Source: Limosilactobacillus balticus (lineage in GTDB: Bacteria > Bacillota > Bacilli > Lactobacillales > Lactobacillaceae). From it: a stretch of DNA of 64,000 nucleotides. Below are positions 16,868-25,377 of this stretch, piece after piece. The stretch covers positions 96,831 to 160,830 of the forward strand of contig NZ_JACIVH010000064.1 of the NCBI RefSeq assembly GCF_014145615.1, in the 5' to 3' direction. Each line of letters begins with the position of its first letter. Within the stretch, counting starts at the first letter, position 1. The notes beneath the pieces were generated by a model. It was not told where the DNA came from. It ran no database searches and saw only the letters and a list, made by a program, of their open reading frames with translations. The translations under genes were made by a program, and so were the position numbers.

Positions 16868-19342
16868 TTATTCTGCTAAAAATTGCATCTGAGCACCAAT
16901 AACTCGATTACGGGCAGGGACCCCACCCTTAACTCGCAACGCTTTAAATGGGAAGGTTGCACGATAGTTAACAATCCCAGATACCGGTTTGGGCTCCAGC
17001 ATTTTATCAAAGTTACCAGTGAATAATTGAGTAAAAATTCCTGGTAAGCTAATGTGAAGGGCTTTGGATAAAAAGGCTACTTCTGGCAATGACAATGGTT
17101 GAACTTTAATTAAGCTAAATTCCCCATCATCCTCTTCAAAAATTGCTTGGTATAACCCTGGCTGTTCCATCTTTAATACAGCAATACTAGCCTGCTCATT
17201 AAGATTTTGGTAAGTTGATGAAGGAAGATCAGCTGGGTAGCGTAAAGCGGTAGATTGATAATTTAACGCAATTGGCGAAAAAAGATCAGTCATTGTCCCT
17301 AATGGATAAGCATAATTTCCATCATAGACATAATTGAAGAAGTAACGTTGCTTATCACTACTAGCAGCAGTAGTTGGCAATTCATCGGGAATTACGATGA
17401 TTTTTACATCTAAATCATAATTTTGCAACGATTTCAATAACTTACTATAACTAGCAGGAATAATCAAATACTGAGGTTGCTCTATCCGTAATATCTGCAA
17501 AACATTTTCAATCGTTACTGGCTCAACATAACGCTTTTCAGCTAACTCTGGATTAAACGTAACTGAACTAGGATTCGAATTTACAATGACATTATTAAAG
17601 CCTTCATCATGAAGCTCTTTTAACATCATGGCAACAAAGTAATCACCAGAATTACTTAAACCTAATCGTAATCCCCCGGTCCCAATCACCAAAGCGCTTG
17701 GTTGGGAAGTTCGGCTAATTTCATTTTCTTCTTCGTAAGCAGAGTAAAAATTATTAGTATGTTGGTCAAATTCCCCGGCTGATGGTTCGATTTCCTTGTA
17801 TTTTGTCAATAATTGGTGGTCTAAACTCATCTGATAAACTTGCTCAGGGGTAGTTTTCCATAGTCTTGCAATAAGTTGATTGCTCAACCCGTAATTCTTT
17901 GCTTTTTGTAAGACCGGTTCTTTATTAGGATGCGCGGCAATTTCATGCATCAACAGCCGCATCTTATTAATCTGTTCAAAATAAAATGGGTCAATTTTTG
18001 TCATCTCTGCTAATTCGTTAACTGAGTACCCTCTTTGCATCGCTTCAATTAATACAAAAAGGCGTCCTGCTTCTGGGTGAACAATTTTGGCAATTAACTG
18101 GTCGTCAGTCAGTTGCTTTTGGGCGGCAAGATGAAAGTCAGCCGGCTCATGGTAACGGGATTCAATAGCTTTGAAAAGCGCTTCAATAGTACTTCGACCA
18201 ATACCAAAAACCGTCCCCACCGACCGTTTTTCTGTTCCAAGTAAACGACTAGCTTTTGGTAAATCACTAAATCCCCAGATTGGAACCCGGGCAGCAATAT
18301 GATCCATCGTTGGTTCAATAAGAGCCGCATGATGAACATAATTTTCGCCAAGATCAATGTCTCGCAGATGCTTACCGGCATATAATTGTGCGGTCACTTC
18401 AGCAATTGGATATCCAGTTGACTGAGAAGTAAAAGCAGTAATTCGGTCAAAGTATGGGCTGCTCTTAATGACATAGAAACGATCACTATTTGTATCCAGG
18501 GCAAACTGAATATGGTTTGTACCGACAATCCTTAATTTGCGAGTAATAGCAAAAGCCGTATCTCGAATATCTTGAATCTGTCGATCGAGAAGTGTTTGAA
18601 CAGGATTAAAAGCAATTGAATCGCCAGCATGGATACCAATTGGGTCCATATCCTCAATCATTGACAACATCATCATTGTTCCGGAACTATCGCGTTGAAC
18701 GACAACTTCAATTTCCTTATAACCGGCAAGACTTTGCTGAACTACTACTTGTTCTGCTCGTGATTGGCTCAAACAAACCTTTACAGCATCTGCCAATTCA
18801 CTTCGATCATGCACAATTTTACGGGTACTACTACTTTTAGGCAATACTGACCTGATAATGACTGGATACCCTAGCTTAGTTGCCTCATCTAAAGCGTCCT
18901 GATAATTATTAACTGTTACGATTTTCTTAACTGGCGCTTCCATTTGTCGAAGGGTTCGTTCAAGCAAGACAGCACTATTGATTTGCCGAATAGTTGCTTC
19001 AGGAACTCCTAGTAGTTGAATATTTTCCTTACGAATAATCCCCTTTTCTAGCAATTCTTGAGTAAGTTCAAAGGCTCGACGATTCCCCAGCGTAGGTAAA
19101 ATTGCATCGGGATGAAATTTATTAATAATATCCATTAGGCTTTCGACTTTTAGCGGGACAATACAACCATGATCAACATTTTCTAAGCTTACCGAAAATG
19201 GGTTATCATCTGCCAAGATTGTTTTTATCTTCATTTGTTTAAAAACGCGTGATACCTGGTAAATAGCAGAGTCAAGCTCATCCCCGTGTTGCACATCATT
19301 GGCTCCTGCTCCAATAATCAATACAGATTTCAACTTTTCCAT
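16868..19342 (-). CDS. Degenerate carbamoyl-phosphate synthase large-subunit-like protein
   Basis: An 824-residue open frame homologous to CarB/PyrAB, which is normally about 1060-1075. Residues 1-400 align to the first synthetase domain, but the glycine-rich ATP loop reads VLPKSSSTRKI (167-177), and the metal and carboxyphosphate ligands E-x-N-x-R of the IExNPR motif read K293, S295 and Y297. Residues 415-470 match the oligomerisation domain (RGYSVNELAEMTKID). The second pre-ATP-grasp domain remains (VIGTGGLRLGLSNSG, 552-566), but the second ATP-grasp fold is mostly gone and the allosteric C-terminus is missing. The frame has no stops. It starts at ATG 19342, overlapping the carA-like stop as TGATG, with AGGAGGGG upstream. 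Probably a pseudoenzyme rather than an active synthase. Confidence 0.85.
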   Translation of the reverse strand: MEKLKSVLIIGAGANDVQHGDELDSAIYQVSRVFKQMKIKTILADDNPFSVSLENVDHGCIVPLKVESLMDIINKFHPDAILPTLGNRRAFELTQELLEKGIIRKENIQLLGVPEATIRQINSAVLLERTLRQMEAPVKKIVTVNNYQDALDEATKLGYPVIIRSVLPKSSSTRKIVHDRSELADAVKVCLSQSRAEQVVVQQSLAGYKEIEVVVQRDSSGTMMMLSMIEDMDPIGIHAGDSIAFNPVQTLLDRQIQDIRDTAFAITRKLRIVGTNHIQFALDTNSDRFYVIKSSPYFDRITAFTSQSTGYPIAEVTAQLYAGKHLRDIDLGENYVHHAALIEPTMDHIAARVPIWGFSDLPKASRLLGTEKRSVGTVFGIGRSTIEALFKAIESRYHEPADFHLAAQKQLTDDQLIAKIVHPEAGRLFVLIEAMQRGYSVNELAEMTKIDPFYFEQINKMRLLMHEIAAHPNKEPVLQKAKNYGLSNQLIARLWKTTPEQVYQMSLDHQLLTKYKEIEPSAGEFDQHTNNFYSAYEEENEISRTSQPSALVIGTGGLRLGLSNSGDYFVAMMLKELHDEGFNNVIVNSNPSSVTFNPELAEKRYVEPVTIENVLQILRIEQPQYLIIPASYSKLLKSLQNYDLDVKIIVIPDELPTTAASSDKQRYFFNYVYDGNYAYPLGTMTDLFSPIALNYQSTALRYPADLPSSTYQNLNEQASIAVLKMEQPGLYQAIFEEDDGEFSLIKVQPLSLPEVAFLSKALHISLPGIFTQLFTGNFDKMLEPKPVSGIVNYRATFPFKALRVKGGVPARNRVIGAQMQFLAE

Positions 19343-20427
19343 CAATGACGATCCCCCCTCCTATTCATTGTATCGACAAACTCATCAAACAAACCATCAG
19401 TCTCATCGGGCCCCGGTGCGCCATCGGGGAAGAATTGAACTGAAAATGCTGGATAACGACGATGACGAAGCCCTTGAACACTGTTATCAAGCATATCAAC
19501 GTATGTAATAAAAAGCTGGGAGCGGTCAACTGAATTCCGCTTAATCAGGTACCCTTCTGCTTGGGTTGCATAGACAATGTGATCGGTAATAATTTCATGA
19601 ATTGGATGATTCATTCCATGATGCTCAACCGGAATTTGTTGAACATCCGCTCCATTAGCGATCCCAAATAATTCATGGCCTAATCCAATAGCAAACATCG
19701 GTACTTTGGTTTGAACAGTACGAATCATTTCGAGAACTGACTTCCGGACATTATTAGGGTTTCCCGGTCCACTGGAGAGCACAACCCCATCAGGATCTAA
19801 GCGTAATATTTCTTCAGCAGTTGCGGTATATGGTAAGACAGTAATATTGCATTTTCGTCGGCTTAATTCTCGTAATATCCCATTCTTTAATCCAAAGTCA
19901 ATCACAACAACGCTTAGCCCAATTCCGGGATTAGGATATGGCTTAGGAGTAGATACTTGAGCAACCTGTTGATTCGTTAAAACGGTCGCATGCAGTTGGT
20001 CAAAAGCATGATCATCTGGAACCGGAACAATGCTCCCCTTTAATGGCTTTCCAGCTTTTCTTAACTTATGAACTACTGCCCGTGTATCAATATTAGTAAT
20101 TCCAGGAATATTCATTTGTTGAAGATATTTATCAAGAGTCAATTGACGTCCATTATTATTGGTTCCAGTATCAGCAAGGGACCGAACAATAATTCCTTTA
20201 ATCGTCGGTACAATTGATTCATAGATATTACGTTGAATTCCATAGCTTCCAATATTGGGCTGGGTAAAGACTACAATTTGGTTATTGTAAACCTGATTAG
20301 TAATAATTTCTTGATAACCAGTCATACTAGTATTAAAAACAACTTCACCAAAAGTAACGGCTGGTGAGCCAAAACCTTCACCAGCGAAAATTGAGCCATC
20401 TTCAAATATTAGGTATCGTGCTGTCAC
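19342..20427 (-). CDS. Degenerate carbamoyl-phosphate synthase small-subunit-like protein (GTG start)
   Basis: A 361-residue protein with full CarA/PyrAA layout: N-terminal domain (1-150, FGEVVFNTSMTGYQEI) and a class I glutamine amidotransferase domain (170-350). The catalytic triad is lost. The nucleophile Cys in the GICLGHQ motif is Gly248 (codon GGA at 19684-19686); the His and Glu of the QGHPEASPGP motif are Phe333 and Asp335 (QFFPDGAPGP). It cannot hydrolyse glutamine by the normal mechanism. The start is GTG at 20427 after GGAGAG. The partner large-subunit-like gene follows with a 1-base overlap. Neighbours upstream are rluD and lspA; no pyrR, pyrB or pyrC is present here. Confidence 0.9.
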   Translation of the reverse strand: MTARYLIFEDGSIFAGEGFGSPAVTFGEVVFNTSMTGYQEIITNQVYNNQIVVFTQPNIGSYGIQRNIYESIVPTIKGIIVRSLADTGTNNNGRQLTLDKYLQQMNIPGITNIDTRAVVHKLRKAGKPLKGSIVPVPDDHAFDQLHATVLTNQQVAQVSTPKPYPNPGIGLSVVVIDFGLKNGILRELSRRKCNITVLPYTATAEEILRLDPDGVVLSSGPGNPNNVRKSVLEMIRTVQTKVPMFAIGLGHELFGIANGADVQQIPVEHHGMNHPIHEIITDHIVYATQAEGYLIKRNSVDRSQLFITYVDMLDNSVQGLRHRRYPAFSVQFFPDGAPGPDETDGLFDEFVDTMNRRGDRH

Positions 20428-20503
20428 TGTCCCACTCTCCTAAAACTTTGTTAATAATTGATCAATATTATTATGAACGTTCTCCAAATTAAACACAATA
20501 ATT

Positions 20504-21415
20504 TTATTGGTCTGTCTTACGTAAATGTTCAAGCATTTTTGTGAAATAGGCTGGTAATGGAGCCGTAAAAACCATTTCTTTGCCTGTTCGGGGGTGTTTA
20601 AAGCCCAACAAACGAGCGTGTAGATATTGACCGTTGCCAGCAAGTGTTTTTCGCGGCCCATACAAAGGATCTCCTGCCAACGGATGACCAATATATTTCA
20701 TATGAACGCGAATTTGGTGAGTTCGTCCCGTTTCTAACTGACAGGCAACTAATGTATAATTTTTAAACCGTTCTAACACATTAAAATGGGTTACCGCGTG
20801 ACGTCCATCAATCACAACGGCCTGCTTTTTGCGGTCCTTTAATGAGCGACCTAATGGAGCATCAATTGTTCCTTTATCTTCTTTTATAACGCCATGCACA
20901 AGTGCAACGTATTCTCGTTGATTAGTTTTTGCCTTTAATTGAGCTGTCAAAGAACGATGGGCTAGATCGTTTTTAGCTACCATCAATAGTCCTGATGTAT
21001 CCTTATCAATTCGATGAACGATTCCAGGTCGAAATTCTCCATTAATAGTTGACAATGGTGAATGATATAAAAGAGCATTTACAAGCGTATGGTCTGGATG
21101 ACCTGGTGCAGGATGAACTACCATTCCCTGCGGTTTATTAACGACAATAACATCATTATCTTCATATACAATATCAAGAGGAATATTCTCAGGTGTTAAA
21201 TCAATTTTTTGTGGCTCTTCTGGGATTATTTGGATATGGTCACCTACAAGCAACTTATATTTGGGCTTTACTTGTTTGCCATTAACAAGGACGTGACCAT
21301 CTTCTATCCAATGTTGAATTTGTGATCGGGAAAATTGATCAAAATGATGGCCAAGTTGCTTATCAATCCTTCCAACCATCTCACTATCAATTGTTAATTC
21401 TACTTCTTCAGACAT
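20504..21415 (-). CDS. rluD: RluD-type 23S rRNA pseudouridine synthase
   Basis: A 303-residue RluA-family enzyme that isomerises uridine to pseudouridine in large-subunit rRNA. It has an N-terminal S4 RNA-binding domain (SQIQHWIEDGHVLVNGK, about residues 30-46) and the catalytic HRIDKDTSGLLMVAK motif with Asp near residue 135. RTHQIRVHMKYIGHPLAGDPLYG near 230 is the family's third motif. It follows lspA by 3 bases and lies upstream of the carA-like gene, 76 bases away. Exact target site is not readable, so the rluD symbol is by family and position. Confidence 0.9.
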   Translation of the reverse strand: MSEEVELTIDSEMVGRIDKQLGHHFDQFSRSQIQHWIEDGHVLVNGKQVKPKYKLLVGDHIQIIPEEPQKIDLTPENIPLDIVYEDNDVIVVNKPQGMVVHPAPGHPDHTLVNALLYHSPLSTINGEFRPGIVHRIDKDTSGLLMVAKNDLAHRSLTAQLKAKTNQREYVALVHGVIKEDKGTIDAPLGRSLKDRKKQAVVIDGRHAVTHFNVLERFKNYTLVACQLETGRTHQIRVHMKYIGHPLAGDPLYGPRKTLAGNGQYLHARLLGFKHPRTGKEMVFTAPLPAYFTKMLEHLRKTDQ

Positions 21416-21418
21416 TTG

Positions 21419-21865
21419 TCAGTCCTTCTCCTTTAAGATGCAAATTATTAGCCAGATTACGCCAATTGTTAAGCACATATCCGCAATATTAAAAATTGGA
21501 AAATTAATAAATGTTGTTTCAAACATATCTACAACATACCCTTGCCTCAACCGATCGATAAAGTTGCCGATTGTTCCTGCCATAATCAATGCTAATCCGA
21601 TTATCATTGATGCATTTTTACGGTACTGCCAGATAAAGTAACCAATTACAATAATTGCAATAATAGTTATAATAGTAAAAAAAGTTTGTTGTCCTTCAAA
21701 AAGACTCCAAGCAGCCCCTGAATTTCGTAAATTAGTTAACTCAATAATACCAGGAATTAGCTGTTTACTACCACCAAGAACAATTGATGAGGCAACCCAC
21801 GATTTTAATAATTGGTCACAAATTGTTAAAATTAAAATAATACCAATAGCGATCCCAAGTAACAA
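21419..21865 (-). CDS. lspA: Lipoprotein signal peptidase II
   Basis: A 148-residue membrane aspartic protease that removes signal peptides from prolipoproteins after lipidation. Four hydrophobic segments are visible. The conserved ELTNLRNSGAAWSLF (about residues 43-57), the first catalytic Asp in GTIGNFIDRLRQGYVVD (near 103) and the second in FNIADMCLTIG (near 128) are present. It starts directly after the ebsA-like stop and is followed by rluD 3 bases on, a common lactobacillar order. Confidence 0.95.
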   Translation of the reverse strand: MLLGIAIGIILILTICDQLLKSWVASSIVLGGSKQLIPGIIELTNLRNSGAAWSLFEGQQTFFTIITIIAIIVIGYFIWQYRKNASMIIGLALIMAGTIGNFIDRLRQGYVVDMFETTFINFPIFNIADMCLTIGVIWLIICILKEKD

Positions 21866-22258
21866 TTATTGAACCCCCTGTTGTTTCAATGCTAATTTCA
21901 AACGTGCAATTGCTTTAGTGGTAAAGGTAAAACTCATCACTTCTCCATTCACGGTAATTGTCACCGTATGCTTGGTAAACTCTGGCTGACGAATATCAGA
22001 GATTGGGATAACGAGATACTGCTTTTGTAACAAGCGATTAAATACCATTTTAGTTGGAGTGATTACTACAGTTCGTCGCCGCCATTCTAATAAGGCAAGA
22101 ATTACAAAAACTGCAAAAAAGAGCGCACTGAGCCACTGAAAATGGGTAATTTCAAGCCAAATTACGAGACCGGCAATAAAGAAGAGAAAAGTCCAACACC
22201 AGCTAATAATTGCCCCCGTAAGGTCTGGTTGGTAAAAATAACGAGTTTCTTCTTCCAT
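21866..22258 (-). CDS. ebsA: EbsA-like membrane protein
   Basis: A small protein of about 130 residues with two hydrophobic segments near residues 18-55 and a C-terminal PH-like beta-rich region (VVITPTKMVFNRLLQKQYLVIPISDI). EbsA-family proteins occur next to lspA in lactobacilli and enterococci; the name comes from an enterococcal pheromone-binding locus, and real function is unclear. Two starts are possible: ATG 22258 (MEEETRY) or ATG 22273. The AAAGG site abuts the second one, so neither has ideal spacing. It is divergent from the RNase HI-like gene, with only 39 bases between start codons. Confidence 0.75.
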   Translation of the reverse strand: MEEETRYFYQPDLTGAIISWCWTFLFFIAGLVIWLEITHFQWLSALFFAVFVILALLEWRRRTVVITPTKMVFNRLLQKQYLVIPISDIRQPEFTKHTVTITVNGEVMSFTFTTKAIARLKLALKQQGVQ

Positions 22259-22297
22259 AATTATAAATGTCATCCTTTCAGAAAAGAGGTAGTTTTT

Positions 22298-22693
22298 ATG
22301 ATCAAAATTTTTACAGATGCTGCAACAAAAGGAAATCCTGGTCCTACTGGTTTAGGAATAATAATAATTACCAATCATAAGCAAATTCAGCTTGCAATTC
22401 CAGTAGATAAGGAAAAGATGGACAATCACCATGGTGAATTTGCTGCAGCTCACTATGGATTTAAATACTTAATTGATCACTTTAGTAATAATGAAACAAT
22501 CCTATTTTATACTGATAGTCGTATCTTAAGTGACGCAATTGGCAAAAATTATACAAAACATTACCAAAAAGAATTAGCAGTACTAAATCCTCTCCTTCAA
22601 CACTTTCCAACGGTTATTACCCAGTGGATTCCTGAAAGCCAAAATCGTGGAGCACATAATTTAGCAAATCAGGCCCTCCACAAAATAGAGTGA
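22298..22693 (+). CDS. RNase HI-like protein
   Basis: A 131-residue RNase H fold. Asp7 (FTDAATKGNPGP), Glu47 (NHHGEFAAAHYG) and Asp73 (FYTDSRILSDA) match three carboxylates of the DEDD site. The fourth position, usually Asp in the last helix, is His120 (NRGAHNLANQAL), as in several Firmicute RnhA-like proteins. It may cut RNA in RNA:DNA hybrids, but with altered metal chemistry. The start has AGAGG 9 bases upstream. The gene is divergent from ebsA, so any promoter must lie in or across that gene's 5' end. Ends at the hairpin at 22759. Confidence 0.82.
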   Translation: MIKIFTDAATKGNPGPTGLGIIIITNHKQIQLAIPVDKEKMDNHHGEFAAAHYGFKYLIDHFSNNETILFYTDSRILSDAIGKNYTKHYQKELAVLNPLLQHFPTVITQWIPESQNRGAHNLANQALHKIE

Positions 22694-22758
22694 TTTTGGA
22701 AAACAGCATACCATTTTGATTATATCATTCACATGTTCTATCAGCTACTAAGCAGAGA

Positions 22759-22807
22759 AAAAGCCTTAGCGGTCGTTACAATGCAACTCCTTACTAAGGC
22801 TTTTATT
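22759..22807 (+). terminator. Terminator after the RNase HI-like gene
   Basis: AAAAGCCTTAG (22759-22769) pairs with CTAAGGCTTTT (22794-22804) around a 24-base loop, followed by ATTATT. The region 22808-22878 holds no further feature I can support. Confidence 0.7.
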
Positions 22808-22878
22808 ATTGGGAGATTTTGCCCCCTTTTATCCCCCTTTTGACGTTTTTTAAAGCAGAATTTTCGTTGAAACCCTTG

Positions 22879-24033
22879 CTATTTAAGGGATTTGATCTTG
22901 GAGCGATCTTTTTTGCCCCAATATTGGTAGAGATCTGTTCGTAAGGCACCGTTATAAAGTTTGCGACGCTTTGTGGCGGGCGCTCCATAGTACTTTTCAA
23001 ATTCCATATCAGCCGTCAAAATATATTTACTCCATGTAGTTAATGGACGGTATAGCTCACCCATTTGTCGGTAAAGTTCATGAACAGATTCTTTATCACT
23101 TAAACGTTCCCCATATGGCGGGTTAGCAACGATAACTCCATTAACTTCGCTTGTTTGCCAGTCTTTTACGGCTAATTGCTTAAACGTGATATCATGAGTT
23201 AAGCCTGCCGCACGAGAATTTTCTTGAGCAATATCGATCATATTCTGGTCAATATCATATCCATGGATGTCTAATTCAATATCATAATTTGCTAAGGCAT
23301 CGGCCTCATCCCGAACTTCATCAGATAAACCATCTGGAACCAAGTTAACCCATTGTTCACTAATAAATGAACGGTTGATTCCAGGCGCAATATTATGACC
23401 ATATAATGCTGCTTCGATTGGAATCGTTCCCGAACCACATACAGGATCGACAAATGGATTATCAGGGAACCAGTGGGCAAGCATTACCAAGGCGGCTGCC
23501 ATATTTTCCTTCAACGGTGCTCCACCTTTATTTTTACGATATCCACGTTTAAAAAGTCCCTCTCCACTAGTATCTAATGTAAGAAGAACATGGTCCTTAT
23601 TAATTGCTACTTCTAATGGGTAAGTAGCACCAGTTTCAGCTAAGCGAGTCCGACGATGATATGCATTACTGAGACGTTGAACAATCGCTTTTTTAGTGAT
23701 TGCTTGAACACTTGGCACATTATGTAATTGTGAGTTATGACTTTTTCCTTCAACCGGGAAATTCGCGTCAATTGGCAACAAATCTTCCCATGCAATATTT
23801 TCAGTACGATCAAACAATTCTTCAAAAGACCGAGCATCGAATTCACCCACAACAATTTTTACTCGGTCTGCTGTCCGTAACCAGAGATTAGTTCGAATAA
23901 CATCCTTCATTGTTCCTTGAAAACGCACCCGACCATTCTCTACTTTAACTTCATAGCCAAGATCTCTTAGTTCTTTTCCTACCAATGCTTCAATACCTGC
24001 AGCAGCAGTAGCAATTAACTGATATGTTTGCAC
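22879..24033 (-). CDS. THUMP-domain 23S rRNA (guanine-N2) methyltransferase (GTG start)
   Basis: A 384-residue SAM-dependent RNA methyltransferase of the RlmL/YpsC type. The N-terminal ferredoxin-like/THUMP region spans residues 1-155 (LIATAAAGIEALVGKELRDL). The Rossmann methyltransferase domain follows, with FVDPVCGSGTIPIEAAL (about 185) and the catalytic ANPPYGERL motif (about 295). It modifies N2 of a guanine in 23S rRNA, by family. GTG 24033 is preferred because AAAGGAGAG lies 6 bases before it; the ATG at 24054 would place that ribosome site inside the gene. Located near gpsB-rnpB as in other Firmicutes. Confidence 0.88.
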   Translation of the reverse strand: MQTYQLIATAAAGIEALVGKELRDLGYEVKVENGRVRFQGTMKDVIRTNLWLRTADRVKIVVGEFDARSFEELFDRTENIAWEDLLPIDANFPVEGKSHNSQLHNVPSVQAITKKAIVQRLSNAYHRRTRLAETGATYPLEVAINKDHVLLTLDTSGEGLFKRGYRKNKGGAPLKENMAAALVMLAHWFPDNPFVDPVCGSGTIPIEAALYGHNIAPGINRSFISEQWVNLVPDGLSDEVRDEADALANYDIELDIHGYDIDQNMIDIAQENSRAAGLTHDITFKQLAVKDWQTSEVNGVIVANPPYGERLSDKESVHELYRQMGELYRPLTTWSKYILTADMEFEKYYGAPATKRRKLYNGALRTDLYQYWGKKDRSKIKSLK

Positions 24034-24115
24034 ATTAAACTCTCCTTTAGACATATTCCTATTAATTATTTTACCTTATGTTGCTTCAAAATGAAAAGAA
24101 GCCGCAAGAAGAAAC

Positions 24116-24154
24116 AAAAGAGACTGCAAAACTAAAAATGTTGCAATCTCTTTT
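24116..24154. terminator. Terminator between nrdI and the methyltransferase gene
   Basis: AAAAGAGACTGCAA (24116-24129) pairs with TTGCAATCTCTTTT (24141-24154), one G-U pair. On the minus strand it ends nrdI transcripts. Confidence 0.75.
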
Positions 24155-24184
24155 GTTTACAAATGGTAGTCTATTCTAACCTAA

Positions 24185-24661
24185 TTACATTAAGGAATTC
24201 TCATTTGCTTTATCAGTTAATATTTTGTAAATGCGTTCAATATCCCGGGTGGTGCCACGAGATTCAAATGCTGCTAATAAAGGCAAATCGTATTTTTTGG
24301 CGTATGTCTTGGCAGTTATTACATACATCTTCCCTAAGGTCAGGTTTCCGCTGCCAATTATTCCCGCACAACGTTTAACATTATCATAGCTTTCCAAATA
24401 ATCGTGCATTGGTGTTGTTAAGATTTCTGTTAACGTCGGCGTGAATCTACTTCCACCGATCATATATGTTGGTAGTAAAACAAAAAATTTACTATCGCTT
24501 TTGGTTGGAAGTGTCTCCTCTGAAATCTCCAATAACTCAATTAACGGATTCTCATTATTTAAATGATACTGTTGCGTTGCGTATTCTTGAAGTCGATGGG
24601 TGAATGACCGTACATTCCCAGAAAACGACATATATACAATTTTTATTCTCTTATTATCCAT
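24185..24661 (-). CDS. nrdI: NrdI-like flavodoxin
   Basis: A 158-residue flavodoxin-like protein with the phosphate-loop-like SFSGNVRSFTHRL (about residues 12-24) and the FMN-contact GIIGSGNLTLGKMY (about 100-113). NrdI activates the dimanganese class Ib ribonucleotide reductase subunit NrdF. The expected nrdEF/nrdH genes are not in this window. Some lactobacilli carry a second, solitary NrdI-like protein, so the role is less certain than the fold. Confidence 0.8.
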   Translation of the reverse strand: MDNKRIKIVYMSFSGNVRSFTHRLQEYATQQYHLNNENPLIELLEISEETLPTKSDSKFFVLLPTYMIGGSRFTPTLTEILTTPMHDYLESYDNVKRCAGIIGSGNLTLGKMYVITAKTYAKKYDLPLLAAFESRGTTRDIERIYKILTDKANENSLM

Positions 24662-24938
24662 AATTCCCTAACTTCATTATCTGATATTTTGTTAATCGGA
24701 AGATAAGCTAATTTGCAAATAACTCATTTTAACCCCTCTAACATTATAGGCGCACTTGGAATAAAATGAAACAATTATTTATATTTTATTGCTATTTTAA
24801 GAATTTTTAAGCTATATCTACCCCAAACGCCCAAAATTTAATTTATCATCGTTTAACTTTTTGCTTCAAAAAGTAATTGTTAACGTATTATGTAAAAGAA
24901 AATAATAACAGTATGCTCTGATTTTTAAAATAAAAAAA

Positions 24939-24954
24939 CCCGAGCGAACTCGGG
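24939..24954 (-). terminator. rnpB terminator
   Basis: On the minus strand CCCGAG-TTCG-CTCGGG is followed by seven T. It lies immediately 3' of the RNase P RNA. The stretch 24662-24930 upstream of nrdI is AT-rich; I see a possible -10 (TATAAT on the minus strand near 24746) and nothing else. Confidence 0.9.
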
Positions 24955-24960
24955 TGCCTG

Positions 24961-25350
24961 TATGCAAGTATCTGTAGGCCATGTTTTGTCGTAATATAAT
25001 TATCAGGCATAATTATATCGAGGTAATCATCTATCTCAGAGTACCGAAATACTCTCCCCTGGAATCACTTCAATTTGTTATCCAAAGCTCCCCTACCGTA
25101 GTTTGGGTTTACCGCTTGAGGGGTTTACCGCGTTCCACCAATATCGTTTCCAATATTGTATCGTCACTGTGGCACTTTTCAGGAATACTAAGACGTAGTT
25201 AAAACCTTAGTCCGTTTTTCCGCCGTCACCATAAAATGGTGCCCCGCCTTATTTTTTCAGCGAGCACAAACACTACAGGCATCGCAGCCTGTGCGAGCAT
25301 GGACCTTCCTAACACAACATAAGCTGTGCTCAATTACCCAAAACTTGCAA
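24961..25350 (-). ncRNA. rnpB: RNase P RNA, B type
   Basis: The catalytic RNA of RNase P, which matures tRNA 5' ends. On the minus strand it contains GGAAGGTCCATGCTCGCACA, AAAGTGCCACAGTGACGA, TGGAACGCGGTAAACCCCTC and ACAAAACATGGCCTACAGA, the universal rnpB blocks in the right order and the Bacillus (B) form. Ends are set from the P1 helix, TGCAAGT near 25341-25347 with ACTTGCA near 24963-24970; exact ends may differ by several bases. It sits just after gpsB, a typical Firmicute position. Confidence 0.95.
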
Positions 25351-25377
25351 AATTATTAATAAACTATTCGACACGCA

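Noticed and set aside
16868..20427. Calling the carA/carB-like pair pseudogenes
   Set aside because: Both frames are long and open, translation signals are strong and the genes are coupled. Catalysis is lost by substitution and deletion, but the pattern suits pseudoenzymes, so they are listed as CDS.
24981..25202. Open frame inside the RNase P RNA
   Set aside because: The segment is fully explained by rnpB structure on the other strand.
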